From positions 1 to 64,000 of the forward strand of contig JAIESC010000010.1 in NCBI GenBank assembly GCA_019746355.1: a stretch of DNA of 64,000 nucleotides. The letters are read 5' to 3'. Below the pieces are notes generated by a model. It had not been told where the DNA came from. It searched no databases and saw only the letters and a program-made list of their open reading frames with translations. Below, piece after piece: positions 17,136-25,422 of the stretch. The translations under genes and the position numbers were made by a program. Source of the DNA: Xanthobacteraceae bacterium. GTDB lineage: Bacteria > Pseudomonadota > Alphaproteobacteria > Rhizobiales > Xanthobacteraceae. Within the stretch, counting starts at the first letter, position 1; every line of letters begins with the position of its first letter.

Positions 17136-18120
17136 AATCCACCGCGACGAAGCCGGAGGCCTTCACCACCGGTCCCCATCGCGTCAGATCGCTTTTAATC
17201 GTGTCGGCGAATTCCGCCGGCGTCTGGAACGTCGCTTCGCTGGCGAATTTCGCCAGGTTGTCGATCATCGCCTGCGAGCGCGTCGCCTCGCGCATCGCGG
17301 CGCTGAGCGCGCTCAGGACAGGTTCAGGCGTCTTCGGCGGCAGGAACACGCCGAGCCAGGACTCGACCACGACGTTGTAGCCCTGCTCGGCCATGGTCGG
17401 CACCTCGGGCAGGAATTTCGAGCGCTGCCGGCCGGTCACGGCGAGGATGCGGATCGTGCCGGCCTTGTAGAGCGCCATGCTCTCACTCAGCGGATTGACG
17501 CTCGCGCCGATGTGGCCGCCGACCACGTCCTGGATCGCCGGCGCGCCGCCGCGGTAGTGCACCGGGTTGAGCGTGACCTTCGCCTCGTTCGACAGCATCA
17601 CGCCCGCGAAGTGCGGCGTGGCGCCCGCTGACGTCGTGCCGAACGACGCCGTGCCGGGATTGGCCTTGCACCATTGCAGGTAGTCGGCGAGCGTCTTCAC
17701 GCTCGCCGGCACCGCCGGCCCGACGTTGTAGCTCAGCATCGACCGGGTCGTGGGCCCGGCCGGGGTGAAGTCCTTCAGCGGGTCGTAGCTCAGCGACTTG
17801 AAGCTGTGCGGATAGAGCGTCATCGGGAAGTCCGGCGTGAACAGCATGACGCTGCCGTCGGGCTCGGCGTTCTTGACGTATTCGACTGCGAGGCGGGCGC
17901 TGGCGCCGGGCTTGTTCTCGACCAGCACGGCCGAGGCGTAAGCGCCGCGCAGGCTTTCGGCGAGCACGCGGGCGGTGACGTCGGTGCCGCCGCCGGCCGG
18001 GAAGCCGACGATGATGTGCACCGGCTTTTTCACCGCCTGCGCCATCGCGTGCGAGACGAGGGACGGCGCGGCGAGCAGCCCCGCCGCGGAGCCGGCGATC
18101 AGACGGCGGCGATCGATCAT
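17134..18120 (-). CDS. TctC/Bug-family substrate-binding protein 2, Tat-type leader
   Basis: 328-residue TTT-family binding protein. The leader begins M-I-D-R-R-R-L-I-A-G-S-A-A-G, with a double-arginine motif suggesting Tat export, cleavage near A-M-A-Q. The mature start K-P-V-H-I-I-V-G-F-P-A-G-G-G-T-D-V-T-A-R is the family ligand-loop motif, followed by V-L-V-E-N-K-P-G-A. ATG 18120 has GGGAGG 7 nt upstream; the longer frame upstream is repeat sequence. Its stop codon abuts repeat B copy 2. No TctA/TctB genes are adjacent. Ligand unknown. Confidence 0.9.
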   Translation of the reverse strand: MIDRRRLIAGSAAGLLAAPSLVSHAMAQAVKKPVHIIVGFPAGGGTDVTARVLAESLRGAYASAVLVENKPGASARLAVEYVKNAEPDGSVMLFTPDFPMTLYPHSFKSLSYDPLKDFTPAGPTTRSMLSYNVGPAVPASVKTLADYLQWCKANPGTASFGTTSAGATPHFAGVMLSNEAKVTLNPVHYRGGAPAIQDVVGGHIGASVNPLSESMALYKAGTIRILAVTGRQRSKFLPEVPTMAEQGYNVVVESWLGVFLPPKTPEPVLSALSAAMREATRSQAMIDNLAKFASEATFQTPAEFADTIKSDLTRWGPVVKASGFVAVD

Positions 18121-18177
18121 GCGTGCCCTCCCGCGTTCTATTGTAAGATTCAACATCATAGTATCGCTCTGTGCAGC

Positions 18178-18264
18178 ACTGGGTCCCCGCTTCCGCGGGG
18201 ACGAACGGGGTTGGGTTGGTGGCTCTCTCCTCCGTTCGTCCCCGCGGAAGCGGGGACCCAGGGC
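18178..18264. repeat. Palindromic repeat family C (nested inverted repeat)
   Basis: Two arms of about 30 bp, ACTGGGTCCCCGCTTCCGCG... and ...CGCGGAAGCGGGGACCCAG, face each other around a spacer of about 20 bp. Each arm is itself palindromic (CCCCGCTTCCGCGGGG). It lies between the second and third binding-protein genes. Confidence 0.9.
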
Positions 18265-18289
18265 CACAAATTCCGAAGCTGCTAGTCCT

Positions 18290-19288
18290 CTACTCCTTGA
18301 ACTCCGACTTCCTGGTGTTGGCGATCGCGATCAGCGCCTCGGCGTTCTTGCGGTCCTCGCGCAGGAACGCGACGAAGCCCGCGGGGTCGGTCGCGGCCGG
18401 CACCACCGCCTGCTGCTCCAGGAACTCGACGAATTTCGGCTCGCTGAACAGCTTCTGGAATTCGCTCGAGAGCTTGGCCACGGCCGCGGGCGGCGTGCCC
18501 TTCGGCGCGGCGAGCCCCCACCAGCCCTGGCCGGGGAAGGTGCCGAGCCCCACTTCGTTGAGCGTCGGCACGTCCGGCAGCAGCGGCGAGCGTTTCGCTG
18601 AGCTCACCGCCAGCGCCTTGGCCTTGCCGGCGGCGAGCGCGCCGGCGAAGTTGCCGACGCCGAAGCGCGTCAGCTGCACGTCGTTCGCGGCGATCGCCTG
18701 CGCCGCCGGACCGCCGCCGCGATAGGGGATGCCGACGATCTTGGTGCCCCACTGGTTGTTGAGCCACTTCAGGAACAGATCGGGGTAGGAGCCTTCGCCG
18801 AGCGTCGCGTAGTTGAGGCCGTCGGGCTTGCTCTGCGCCAGCGCCTTGAGCGCGGCGATGCTGTGGACGTTGATCGCCGACGAGGCGAACACGCCTTCGA
18901 CCAGGAAGAACAGCCGCGCGATCGGCACGAAGTCGGTGTCGGGGTTGTAGGGCAGGTTGGAGAACAGCAGCGGATTGAACGACATCGTCGAGTGATAGAT
19001 GATGCAGATGTTGGTGCCGTCGGGCGCGGCCTGCGCGCAGCTCTTGCCGCCGAGGATGCCAGCGGCCCCGCCGATGTTCTCCACCACCACCGGCTGGCCG
19101 AGGCGGCCCTGCAGTTCGGCCGCGGCGGCGCGCATGATCACGTCGGTGACGCTGCCGGCCGCGATCGAGACGATCATGCGGATCGGCTTGTTCGGATAAT
19201 TCTGCGCGTGAGACGCCGTGGCGGTGACGGCCAGCGCCAGCAGTGCCAAGGTCGACACGGCAAAGCCCGCGCGTTTCCAAGCCCGCAT
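18290..19288 (-). CDS. TctC/Bug-family substrate-binding protein 3
   Basis: 332-residue TTT-family periplasmic binding protein with signal peptide (cleavage near S-H-A-Q), then N-Y-P-N-K-P-I-R-M-I-V-S-I-A-A-G-S-V-T-D. The typical P-x-x-A-G-G loop is changed to S-I-A-A-G-S, so ligand contacts may differ. The V-V-E-N-I-G-G-A-A-G segment is conserved. ATG 19288 is supported by GGGAGG 8 nt upstream. It is the third solitary binding protein in a row on this strand; each has its own ribosome site and is separated by repeats, so they need not form one operon. Confidence 0.88.
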   Translation of the reverse strand: MRAWKRAGFAVSTLALLALAVTATASHAQNYPNKPIRMIVSIAAGSVTDVIMRAAAAELQGRLGQPVVVENIGGAAGILGGKSCAQAAPDGTNICIIYHSTMSFNPLLFSNLPYNPDTDFVPIARLFFLVEGVFASSAINVHSIAALKALAQSKPDGLNYATLGEGSYPDLFLKWLNNQWGTKIVGIPYRGGGPAAQAIAANDVQLTRFGVGNFAGALAAGKAKALAVSSAKRSPLLPDVPTLNEVGLGTFPGQGWWGLAAPKGTPPAAVAKLSSEFQKLFSEPKFVEFLEQQAVVPAATDPAGFVAFLREDRKNAEALIAIANTRKSEFKE

Positions 19289-19377
19289 TTCGATCCTCCC
19301 GGCGGTACCTGGCCCGATTATCTTGCCGCTTCGGGCTTCACACAACGGCGACGTAACCCGCCATGCGATACTGCCGC

Positions 19378-19519
19378 CGTCATTCCGGGGCGCGCCCCTA
19401 AGCGCGTTCACGCGCGTCTTCGACGCGCTACGGGCGCGAACCCGGAATCCAGAGACGCGGGCAATGCGGATGGTACTGGATTCCGGGTTCGCTCGCTTCG
19501 CGAGCGCCCCGGAATGACG
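19378..19519. repeat. Palindromic repeat family A, copy 6 (with inner GCGCGT module)
   Basis: Bounded by CGTCATTCCGGGGCGCGCC and GGCGCTCGCG-related arms ending CGCCCCGGAATGACGG. It carries the inserted module AAGCGCGTTCACGCGCG plus TCTTCGACGCGCT also seen in copy 4 and alone near 38178. It lies upstream of binding protein 3 and downstream of the dienelactone hydrolase gene. Confidence 0.9.
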
Positions 19520-19539
19520 GCGGAGAGTTCAGCAGGCGG

Positions 19540-20271
19540 TCAGAGCCTCTTGTTGAACGCGTCCTGGATGAAGCCGTCGAGCATCCGGAAGGTCTGGTGC
19601 GCCGCGCCGGCGTGATACTCGGCGACGCCTTTCATCATCGTCTCTTCTTCCGCGAACGAATGCAGCCGGCCGCCGAAGTCGAGCATCTGCCAGTTGGCGC
19701 CGGCGCCGTCGAGTTCGGCCTCGAGCGCGTCGCGGTCGGCCTTCGGCGCGACCGGGTCCTTGGAGCCGTGGATGACGAATACCGCGGCTTTGATGTCGCC
19801 CGCTTTCGCCGGCATCGTGGTCTGCAGATCGCCGTGCAGGCACACCACCGCGTCGAGCTGAGCGCCGGAGCGCGCCAGCTCCAGGACGTTGCCGCCGCCG
19901 AAGCAGAAGCCGACCGCGGCCTTCTTCGATGCGTCGCCGATGCCGCGCTGCTCGGCTTCGGCCACGAGGCAGCCCAGGGCCGCGTTGACACGCTTGCGGC
20001 CTTCGACGCGGTCGGCGCGCACCGCCATCATCCATTCCTGGGACGTGGGCGGGCCGGCGCAGGTCTTGCCCTCGCCGTACATGTCGACGACCATCGCGAC
20101 ATACCTGTCGCCGGCCATTTTCTCCGCGCGCTTGATCGCATGCTCGGTGACGCCGAGCCAGTTCGGCATCACCAGCAGCAACGGCCGTTTGCCGCTGATC
20201 TTCTCGTTCCAAACCAGCGCATGCTTGGCTTTGACGTTGCCGCACTGGGCATCAAACCGTTCGACCGCCAT
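19540..20271 (-). CDS. Dienelactone hydrolase family protein
   Basis: 243-residue alpha/beta hydrolase of the dienelactone hydrolase family. The Cys nucleophile lies in G-F-C-F-G-G-G, the Asp in H-G-S-K-D-P-V-A-P and the His in G-R-L-H-S-F, forming the Cys-Asp-His triad of the family. These enzymes hydrolyse lactones such as dienelactone in chlorocatechol breakdown, but many family members act on other esters. No aromatic-catabolism operon surrounds it, so the substrate is open. No signal peptide; cytoplasmic. Confidence 0.9.
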   Translation of the reverse strand: MAVERFDAQCGNVKAKHALVWNEKISGKRPLLLVMPNWLGVTEHAIKRAEKMAGDRYVAMVVDMYGEGKTCAGPPTSQEWMMAVRADRVEGRKRVNAALGCLVAEAEQRGIGDASKKAAVGFCFGGGNVLELARSGAQLDAVVCLHGDLQTTMPAKAGDIKAAVFVIHGSKDPVAPKADRDALEAELDGAGANWQMLDFGGRLHSFAEEETMMKGVAEYHAGAAHQTFRMLDGFIQDAFNKRL

Positions 20272-20362
20272 CGCTGTCCTCCCTTGTGGCTTTGCGTGGC
20301 GGGTAAGTTCCGCAGTCGGCGGAGACGAGTCAAGTTCGCGCTGGCGCAGCCAGACTTGCCTA

Positions 20363-20470
20363 GGGCATGATCCCGAAAAGTGTGAAGCGGTTTTCGGAAA
20401 AGATCATGCCCAAACTGGGCATGATCCCGAAAAGTGTGAAGCGGTTTTCGGAAAAGATCATGCCCAAACT
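20363..20470. repeat. Repeat family D: perfect 54-bp tandem duplication
   Basis: Two identical head-to-tail 54-bp units (20363-20416 and 20417-20470). Each starts GGGCATGATCCCGAAAAG and holds the inverted arms GGGCATGATC..CCGAAAA and TTTTCGG..GATCATGCCC. The unit is a widespread Bradyrhizobium-type intergenic palindrome; the exact tandem doubling is what stands out. Confidence 0.93.
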
Positions 20471-20484
20471 GGAGAAGGAGCGAC

Positions 20485-20515
20485 GGGTCTGATTCAACGA
20501 AGTTGAATCAGACCC
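20485..20515. repeat. Repeat family E: 14-bp perfect inverted repeat
   Basis: GGGTCTGATTCAAC and GTTGAATCAGACCC flank a 3-base GAA loop. It lies just beyond the D tandem in the gap between the dienelactone hydrolase and acyltransferase genes. It may fold as an RNA hairpin but has no T-run. Confidence 0.85.
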
Positions 20516-20578
20516 TAGTGGCCGCGCCGGACCCTCGTGTCGCTATCGCTCCACCCGGCGGCGCGGCGGCGGGATGCG

Positions 20579-21781
20579 TCAAGACGGCCGCAGGGCCGCG
20601 CCGAATTTTCGCGCGTGCTCGAGCAGGCGCTGCGCCGCAACCGATGCGGCCCAGCTGAGCAGCAAGGCCGTCGCGAAGGCGATCACGGCCTTGACGACGG
20701 CGGGCAGCGTCAGCGACAGCAGCGCATACTGCAGCCACACCACGAACAGGTAGTGAAACAGATAGATCGCGTAGGCGTTCTTCGAAAGCTCGTCGGCCAC
20801 GGTCCAGCGCCGCGCCGCAAAGCGCAGGAACATTCCGGCGAACGCGAAACACGTCGCCGCCGCGGTGAGCGCAAACACCAGGTTCACCACCACATTGAGC
20901 TGCGGAAACGGGCCGATGCCGAGCGGCTTGTCGTCCAGGGTCAATGCGGTCAGCAGCATCCAGGCGACAAAGCTGGCCGCGGCGACCGAGGTCCACATCG
21001 CCCAGCGGCGCGCCAGCACGCCGTCGGACCGCAGCAGGCCGGTTTCGAGGCCGCCCGCGCCGATGCCGAGGCCCGCGAAGAAAAACACCGCGTAATGCGC
21101 GAACAGGCTCGGCTGGAACGAGAACGGACCGAACTGCACCCAGTCCCACGGCCTGAAGAACGCGGCGAACGGCAGATAGGCCAGCGCGGCGGCCGCGGCG
21201 AAGATGATGAAGGACCGGCCGGGCGCGTCCGCGGCCCGCGCCGCAGACGCCGCCAGGCGCTCGCCGAGCGCCGGCGCGAAGCGATAAAGCGCCGCCGCCG
21301 CGAGATCGAAAGCCACCAGCACCCACAGGAACCAGAGCGGACCGGAATGCCAGAACGGCACGCTGAGCCATTGCTCCCAGAAATCCGGCCAGGTCGGATT
21401 GAGCGCCGACACGGCGTAAACCGGATAATGCGCAACCGGCATCAGCACGGCGACGCCGAGAATGAACGGCACGCCGAGCCGCCACAGGCGATCCAGAACA
21501 AAGGTCGCGGTGCCCTTGCGCCGCAGGCTCGGCCACACGAACAGCCCTGACAGGAAGAACATGAGCTGCATCAGGGTGACGTAGGGGAATGCGCAAATGA
21601 CATCGAGACCGAACCACTGGGTGGGGTCGGAAATCGGAAACGCCTTCCAGGCATAAGGCGGCGTTGCGAGCGGAAGCGGCTCAGGCTTGAACACGACATA
21701 GGCGAGCGTCGAGTGAAAGCCGACAACCAGCACGATGGCGAATGCTCGCAGATTGCCGAGCGACAAGCTGGTGTTGGACAT
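20579..21781 (-). CDS. Acyltransferase family 3 membrane protein
   Basis: 400-residue integral membrane protein with about ten hydrophobic helices, fitting the acyltransferase-3 (OafA/NodX-like) family. The catalytic-type His is in TM1 (V-V-G-F-H-S-T). Typical blocks are M-F-F-L-S-G-L-F-V-W-P-S and R-L-W-R-L-G-V-P-F-I-L-G. The C-terminal half reads N-A-Y-A-I-Y-L-F-H-Y. Such proteins move acetyl or succinyl groups onto sugars of surface polysaccharides or glucans. ATG 21781 is chosen over TTG 21790. No glycan gene cluster adjoins it, so the acceptor is unknown. Confidence 0.88.
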   Translation of the reverse strand: MSNTSLSLGNLRAFAIVLVVGFHSTLAYVVFKPEPLPLATPPYAWKAFPISDPTQWFGLDVICAFPYVTLMQLMFFLSGLFVWPSLRRKGTATFVLDRLWRLGVPFILGVAVLMPVAHYPVYAVSALNPTWPDFWEQWLSVPFWHSGPLWFLWVLVAFDLAAAALYRFAPALGERLAASAARAADAPGRSFIIFAAAAALAYLPFAAFFRPWDWVQFGPFSFQPSLFAHYAVFFFAGLGIGAGGLETGLLRSDGVLARRWAMWTSVAAASFVAWMLLTALTLDDKPLGIGPFPQLNVVVNLVFALTAAATCFAFAGMFLRFAARRWTVADELSKNAYAIYLFHYLFVVWLQYALLSLTLPAVVKAVIAFATALLLSWAASVAAQRLLEHARKFGAALRPS

Positions 21782-21942
21782 GCCCCGCAAGCCCGATGTT
21801 CAGGTGCGAATCAACGGTGCCGCGCCGGGCAAGCCCGTGCAAGCCGGCAATCGCGTTGCGGCGAATTTTGCGCCGGCGTGGGCTTATCGGGCAACACGCC
21901 CGCCGCATTCTCCAGCGGCCGCGCCCGGCCGTTTGCGTCGGA

Positions 21943-22878
21943 CTAACGCGCAATGACCTCGCCGATCAGGCCGGCATCCCATTGCGTGAAGAAGAACCGA
22001 CCGTCCGACATCGCCGTGATGCAGCGGGCGCCGCTTCCCGGCGTCGGAATGTCGTATTCGCCCAGCATGGTTCCGTCCGGCGCCATGCGGCCGATCTTGT
22101 TGGCGAAGTTCTCGGTGAACCAGAGATCGCCGTCGGGGCCGACGCAGACGCTGCGCAGCGACGCGTCCGGCGTCGTCACCTTGTATTCGACCATGCCGCC
22201 GTCGCGGTCGATGCGGCAGAGCCCGTTCGCGGATGTTTGCACGAACCAGATCGAGCCGTCCGGGTGAGGGCACATCGCCCGCGGCTGGCTGCCTTTGCTC
22301 GGGATCGGGAACTCGGTGACCCTGCCGTCCACGGTGATGCGGCCGATGTGGTCGCCGGCGGCTTCGCTGAACCAGAGCGCGCCGTCGCGCACCACGATCG
22401 ACAGCGGCTTCGCGCCCGGCGTGATGCCGTCCTTGAACTCGGTGATCTTGCCGTCGGGCGTGATGCGGCCGATCTGATTGGCGTCGGTCTCGGAGAACCA
22501 GATGTTGCCGTCGGGCCCGAGCATCATCGCGTCGGGGCCGGCGTTCGGCGTCGGCACCGGAAATTCGCTGATCGCGCCCTTGAGCGTGATGCGGCCGATC
22601 CTGTTGCCGGTCTTCTCGGCAAACCAGAGGTCGTCGTTCGGGCCACCGATGATGCCGATCGGCGTCGCATTCGGCGTCGGCAGCGTGAACTCCTTGAACG
22701 AATAATCGTTGGGATCGAGCCGGCCGATCTTCGAGGTGCCGCTCTCGCAGAACCACAGCGCGCCGTCGGCGCCTTCGACCGAGATGTAGGGCTTGCTGCC
22801 CGATGTGGGGATGCGGTGATCGCGGATGGTGGGAGGAGCGACGGTGCGCCCGCGCGGGCGTGTTACTGTGTCTGACAT
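21943..22878 (-). CDS. Virginiamycin B lyase-like beta-propeller protein
   Basis: 311-residue protein built from about seven repeats of G-x-[LI]-W-F-x-E-x-x-x-x-x-I-G-R-[IM], the blades of the streptogramin lyase (Vgb) / SMP-30-like propeller. Length and repeat count match the Vgb family. True Vgb enzymes use a Mg2+ site and a catalytic His late in the chain. Here the last blade reads G-A-R-C-I-T-A-M rather than the P-H-G-I-type sequence I expect, so streptogramin lyase activity is doubtful. No signal peptide with ATG 22878. It is transcribed divergently from the VOC gene at 22932 across a 53-bp gap that must hold both promoters. Confidence 0.82.
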   Translation of the reverse strand: MSDTVTRPRGRTVAPPTIRDHRIPTSGSKPYISVEGADGALWFCESGTSKIGRLDPNDYSFKEFTLPTPNATPIGIIGGPNDDLWFAEKTGNRIGRITLKGAISEFPVPTPNAGPDAMMLGPDGNIWFSETDANQIGRITPDGKITEFKDGITPGAKPLSIVVRDGALWFSEAAGDHIGRITVDGRVTEFPIPSKGSQPRAMCPHPDGSIWFVQTSANGLCRIDRDGGMVEYKVTTPDASLRSVCVGPDGDLWFTENFANKIGRMAPDGTMLGEYDIPTPGSGARCITAMSDGRFFFTQWDAGLIGEVIAR

Positions 22879-22931
22879 GCGGCGGATGCTAGCGATGGGC
22901 ATCCTCGGCCGCAACCAAGCGGAAGCGAACC

Positions 22932-23345
22932 ATGCCCAAGCTCGACGGCGTTCTGGAGACCGCGCTCTACACCGACGACATGGCACGCGCGCAGGCGTTC
23001 TACGAAGACGTGCTGGGCCTTGCGCCGATCTTCACCGACGCGCGGCTGCGTGCTTACGGCGTGGCCGAGCGGAGCGTGCTGCTGATCTTCAAGCGCGGCG
23101 CGGCAACACAAACGGTGACCATGCCGGGCGGCACGATCCCCGGCCACGACGGCGCCGGGCCGCTGCATGTTGCCTTCGCCATCGGCAAGGACGAGCTCGC
23201 GCAATGGGAGCAGCATCTGGCCGCCAAGGGAGTGGCCATCGAGGGCGCGACCAACTGGTCGCGCGGCGGCCGAAGCATCTACTTCCGCGATCCTGACGGC
23301 CACTTGCTGGAGCTGGCAACGCCGGGATTGTGGTCGGTGTATTGA
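22932..23345 (+). CDS. Single-domain VOC (glyoxalase-like) protein
   Basis: 137-residue vicinal-oxygen-chelate protein with the paired beta-alpha-beta-beta-beta units: L-Y-T-D-D-M-A-R-A-Q-A-F-Y-E-D-V-L-G in the first, P-L-H-V-A-F-A-I and F-R-D-P-D-G-H-L-L-E-L-A in the second. His of L-H-V-A and Glu of L-L-E-L are plausible metal ligands; the equivalent of the first ligand is Glu/Thr rather than His. Function could be a dioxygenase, lyase or resistance protein; the sequence does not decide. Divergent from the Vgb-like gene. Confidence 0.85.
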   Translation: MPKLDGVLETALYTDDMARAQAFYEDVLGLAPIFTDARLRAYGVAERSVLLIFKRGAATQTVTMPGGTIPGHDGAGPLHVAFAIGKDELAQWEQHLAAKGVAIEGATNWSRGGRSIYFRDPDGHLLELATPGLWSVY

Positions 23346-23439
23346 GTGCAGCGAAAACAGATCGGAGGCCGCCGTGGCAGCCCGCACCGCGAGCAAACGC
23401 GGGACGCGCGCGGCGCCGGGCGGATCCGTCTCTTGCATC

Positions 23440-23490
23440 CAGTGCGTGTATTAAAATACATTTACATCTATTAATAGAAGTTGGCAGAAC
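23440..23490. other. A/T-rich patch with two small palindromes between convergent genes
   Basis: Within a GC-rich neighbourhood this patch reads GTATTAAAATAC and, slightly further on, the perfect palindrome CTATTAATAG. It lies between the VOC gene (ends 23345) and the thioesterase gene on the other strand (ends 23577). It could be a terminator region, an operator or the remnant of inserted DNA; no gene is seen in 23346-23576. Confidence 0.45.
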
Positions 23491-23576
23491 AAACCCATTT
23501 TGATTATTGCTTGCACTTCAATGGCTTGGTGCCCCGCAATGGGGGACGCGGCGAGAGTTCAGCCCCAAAGCAGCCG

Positions 23577-24080
23577 CTACTTCACCGGCATCTGCACGCT
23601 GCGCCCGGCGGCCTCCGGCCGCGGCAGCTGGCCGTGCGAAGCTTTCATCTGCAGAAGCCGGCGCGTCACCTCCGGCGGAAACGGCGCGACCTTCTTCGCC
23701 GTCATGTCGACGTGCAGCGACATGTTCTCCGAGGTGGCGGAGACCCAGCCTTCCTCGGCGTGGAACAGCTGCTCGAAGTAGTGCATCCGCTTGTGGTCGT
23801 ATTCGAGGAGCTGGAACGTCACGCGCACCGGATCGCCCTGGTGCAATTCGCGCAGGTAGCGCACGTGCACCTCGGCGGCGAAGGTGGAGAAGCCCTTCCT
23901 CACGTAGTCGGCGCCGCAGCCGAGCAGCTCGAACACCTCGTCCACCGCGCGGTCGAACAGCACGTTGTAATAGGCCATGTTGAGATGGCCGTTGTAGTCG
24001 ATCCAGGCGGGTTCAACCTTCATCACCGAGGAAACGAAGGGAGCGAAGAAAATCGGTTCAAAATCGACACGATCGAGCAT
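23577..24080 (-). CDS. Hotdog-fold acyl-CoA thioesterase
   Basis: 167-residue protein of the 4-hydroxybenzoyl-CoA thioesterase-like hotdog family. The catalytic-type segment W-I-D-Y-N-G-H-L-N-M-A-Y-Y carries the conserved Asp, followed by the long hotdog helix. H-V-R-Y-L-R-E-L and the M-H-Y-F-E-Q-L-F strand complete the fold. It is closest in look to the thioesterases of carnitine/betaine catabolism, but substrate assignment is not possible from sequence alone. Start at ATG 24080; an internal Met about 19 residues later is an alternative. Confidence 0.83.
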   Translation of the reverse strand: MLDRVDFEPIFFAPFVSSVMKVEPAWIDYNGHLNMAYYNVLFDRAVDEVFELLGCGADYVRKGFSTFAAEVHVRYLRELHQGDPVRVTFQLLEYDHKRMHYFEQLFHAEEGWVSATSENMSLHVDMTAKKVAPFPPEVTRRLLQMKASHGQLPRPEAAGRSVQMPVK

Positions 24081-24175
24081 GCCGGCACTGTGCCAGACAT
24101 CGGCGGGATTCTGCAAAGCATTTGGCAAACGGCGCACATTTCCCGCGCGTCGGGACCCGCGGCCGACGCACCCGG

Positions 24176-25351
24176 TCAATGCTTCAGGAACGCCGTGATC
24201 TCCTCGAGCAGCCGGCTCCAGGCCAGCTCGCCCTCCAGCACAAGGTGGTTGCGGGTTTCGAGCGCCACAAACCGCGCTCCGGGGATGCCGGCTGCAAGCC
24301 TGCGGCTTTCGTCAAACGGGATCGCGGCGTCGTTGCGGCCGTGCAGGACCAGGGTGGGCACCCGCACCTGCGGCAGCAGGTCCGAGACATCGACCTGTCC
24401 GGTGGCCTGCATGATGCGGACCGCGTTCGCGGGCGACGTGGTGATGCGCTGCAGGTCGTTGAACCACTGCATCTGCTCCGGGTTGCCGTCCGGCAGGAAC
24501 AGCGAGGTAAAGAACTGCCGGAACGCGGGGTTCTCGCTGCCCCAGCCTTGCCGGATGAGAGACTCCAGCGTCTCGGCCTGCTCGGGATTGCGCCTGGCGC
24601 GGCCGCGGGCAAACCCGCCGTGGAGGATCAGCCGCTCGACGCGCTCGGGGTGGCGCACCGTGTAGGCGATCGACACCGCGCAGCCTTGCGAGATGCCGAA
24701 CAGCGAGAACTTGTCGAGGCCCGCGGCGTCGACGACGGTTTCGAGATCGCGCACGAACGCCTCGAAGGAAATGTCGTCGACATCCCAGTCCGACAGGCCG
24801 TTGCCGCGCTCGTCGTAGCGGATGAGGTGGCATTCGGCGGCGAGTGCGTGCAGCAACGGGCTCCAGATCGGGCTGTGCCAGTCGTACTCGAGGTGGTTGA
24901 GCCAGTTGGCGGCCTTGACCAGCGGCACGCCTCGTCCGGCCGACGCGTAGGCGATGCGGACATCGTCCGAGGCGGTGCAGAAGTGCACCTCCTGCTGCGG
25001 GAATGCCGGCGCCGGAGACGCCGCCGTGGCCGATGAGGTGACGTGCTCGGTCACCGTGCCGGTGAAGCGGAATCCCTTGCGCGCCATGGTGCGGATCAGC
25101 CGCTGCGCTTCGCCGCTGTCGCCGATCGCCTTGCGCGCCGCGTTGATGCGGGTGGAGAGCGTCGAGTCCGAGACGATCCGGCCGCCCCAGACCGATGCAA
25201 TGAGATCGTCCTTGCTCACCACGCGGTCGCGGTTCTGCATCAGGTAGGTCAGCAGGTCGAACACCTGCGGCTCGAGGTCAATGAGATTGGAGCCGCGCCG
25301 CAGCTCGCGCCGGTTCAAATCGAGGATGTGGTTTTCGAAATAGAACTGCAC
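24176..25351 (-). CDS. CadC-like winged-helix / alpha-beta hydrolase fusion
   Basis: 391-residue protein starting with an OmpR/CadC-type winged-helix DNA-binding domain (about residues 5-100; L-E-P-Q-V-F-D-L-L-T-Y-L, D-L-I-A-S-V-W-G-G-R, R-K-G-F-R-F-T-G). After a Pro/Ala linker comes an alpha/beta hydrolase domain with R-Y-D-E-R-G-N-G, nucleophile elbow G-I-S-Q-G-C, Asp in H-G-R-N-D-A and a late His in E-T-R-N-H-L. This DNA-binding/hydrolase combination is known in proteobacteria, but its ligand is not. No ATG opens the domain; GTG 25351 is chosen because its protein start mirrors that of the neighbouring paralogue. The open frame continues upstream to 26302 only as a shadow. Confidence 0.85.
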   Translation of the reverse strand: MQFYFENHILDLNRRELRRGSNLIDLEPQVFDLLTYLMQNRDRVVSKDDLIASVWGGRIVSDSTLSTRINAARKAIGDSGEAQRLIRTMARKGFRFTGTVTEHVTSSATAASPAPAFPQQEVHFCTASDDVRIAYASAGRGVPLVKAANWLNHLEYDWHSPIWSPLLHALAAECHLIRYDERGNGLSDWDVDDISFEAFVRDLETVVDAAGLDKFSLFGISQGCAVSIAYTVRHPERVERLILHGGFARGRARRNPEQAETLESLIRQGWGSENPAFRQFFTSLFLPDGNPEQMQWFNDLQRITTSPANAVRIMQATGQVDVSDLLPQVRVPTLVLHGRNDAAIPFDESRRLAAGIPGARFVALETRNHLVLEGELAWSRLLEEITAFLKH

Positions 25352-25422
25352 GTCAGAAACCCCGTGGGCAAGGTCACCAGACCAGTTCACCGAGACAGCA
25401 ATGTCCGCTCCAATTCCCCTGA

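Noticed and set aside
1629..19519. CRISPR array
   Set aside because: Repeat copies are kilobases apart, palindromic and of unequal length, with no regular spacers and no cas genes.
21943..22878. Certain streptogramin resistance gene vgb
   Set aside because: The fold matches, but the expected catalytic His region is not seen, so no resistance symbol was assigned.
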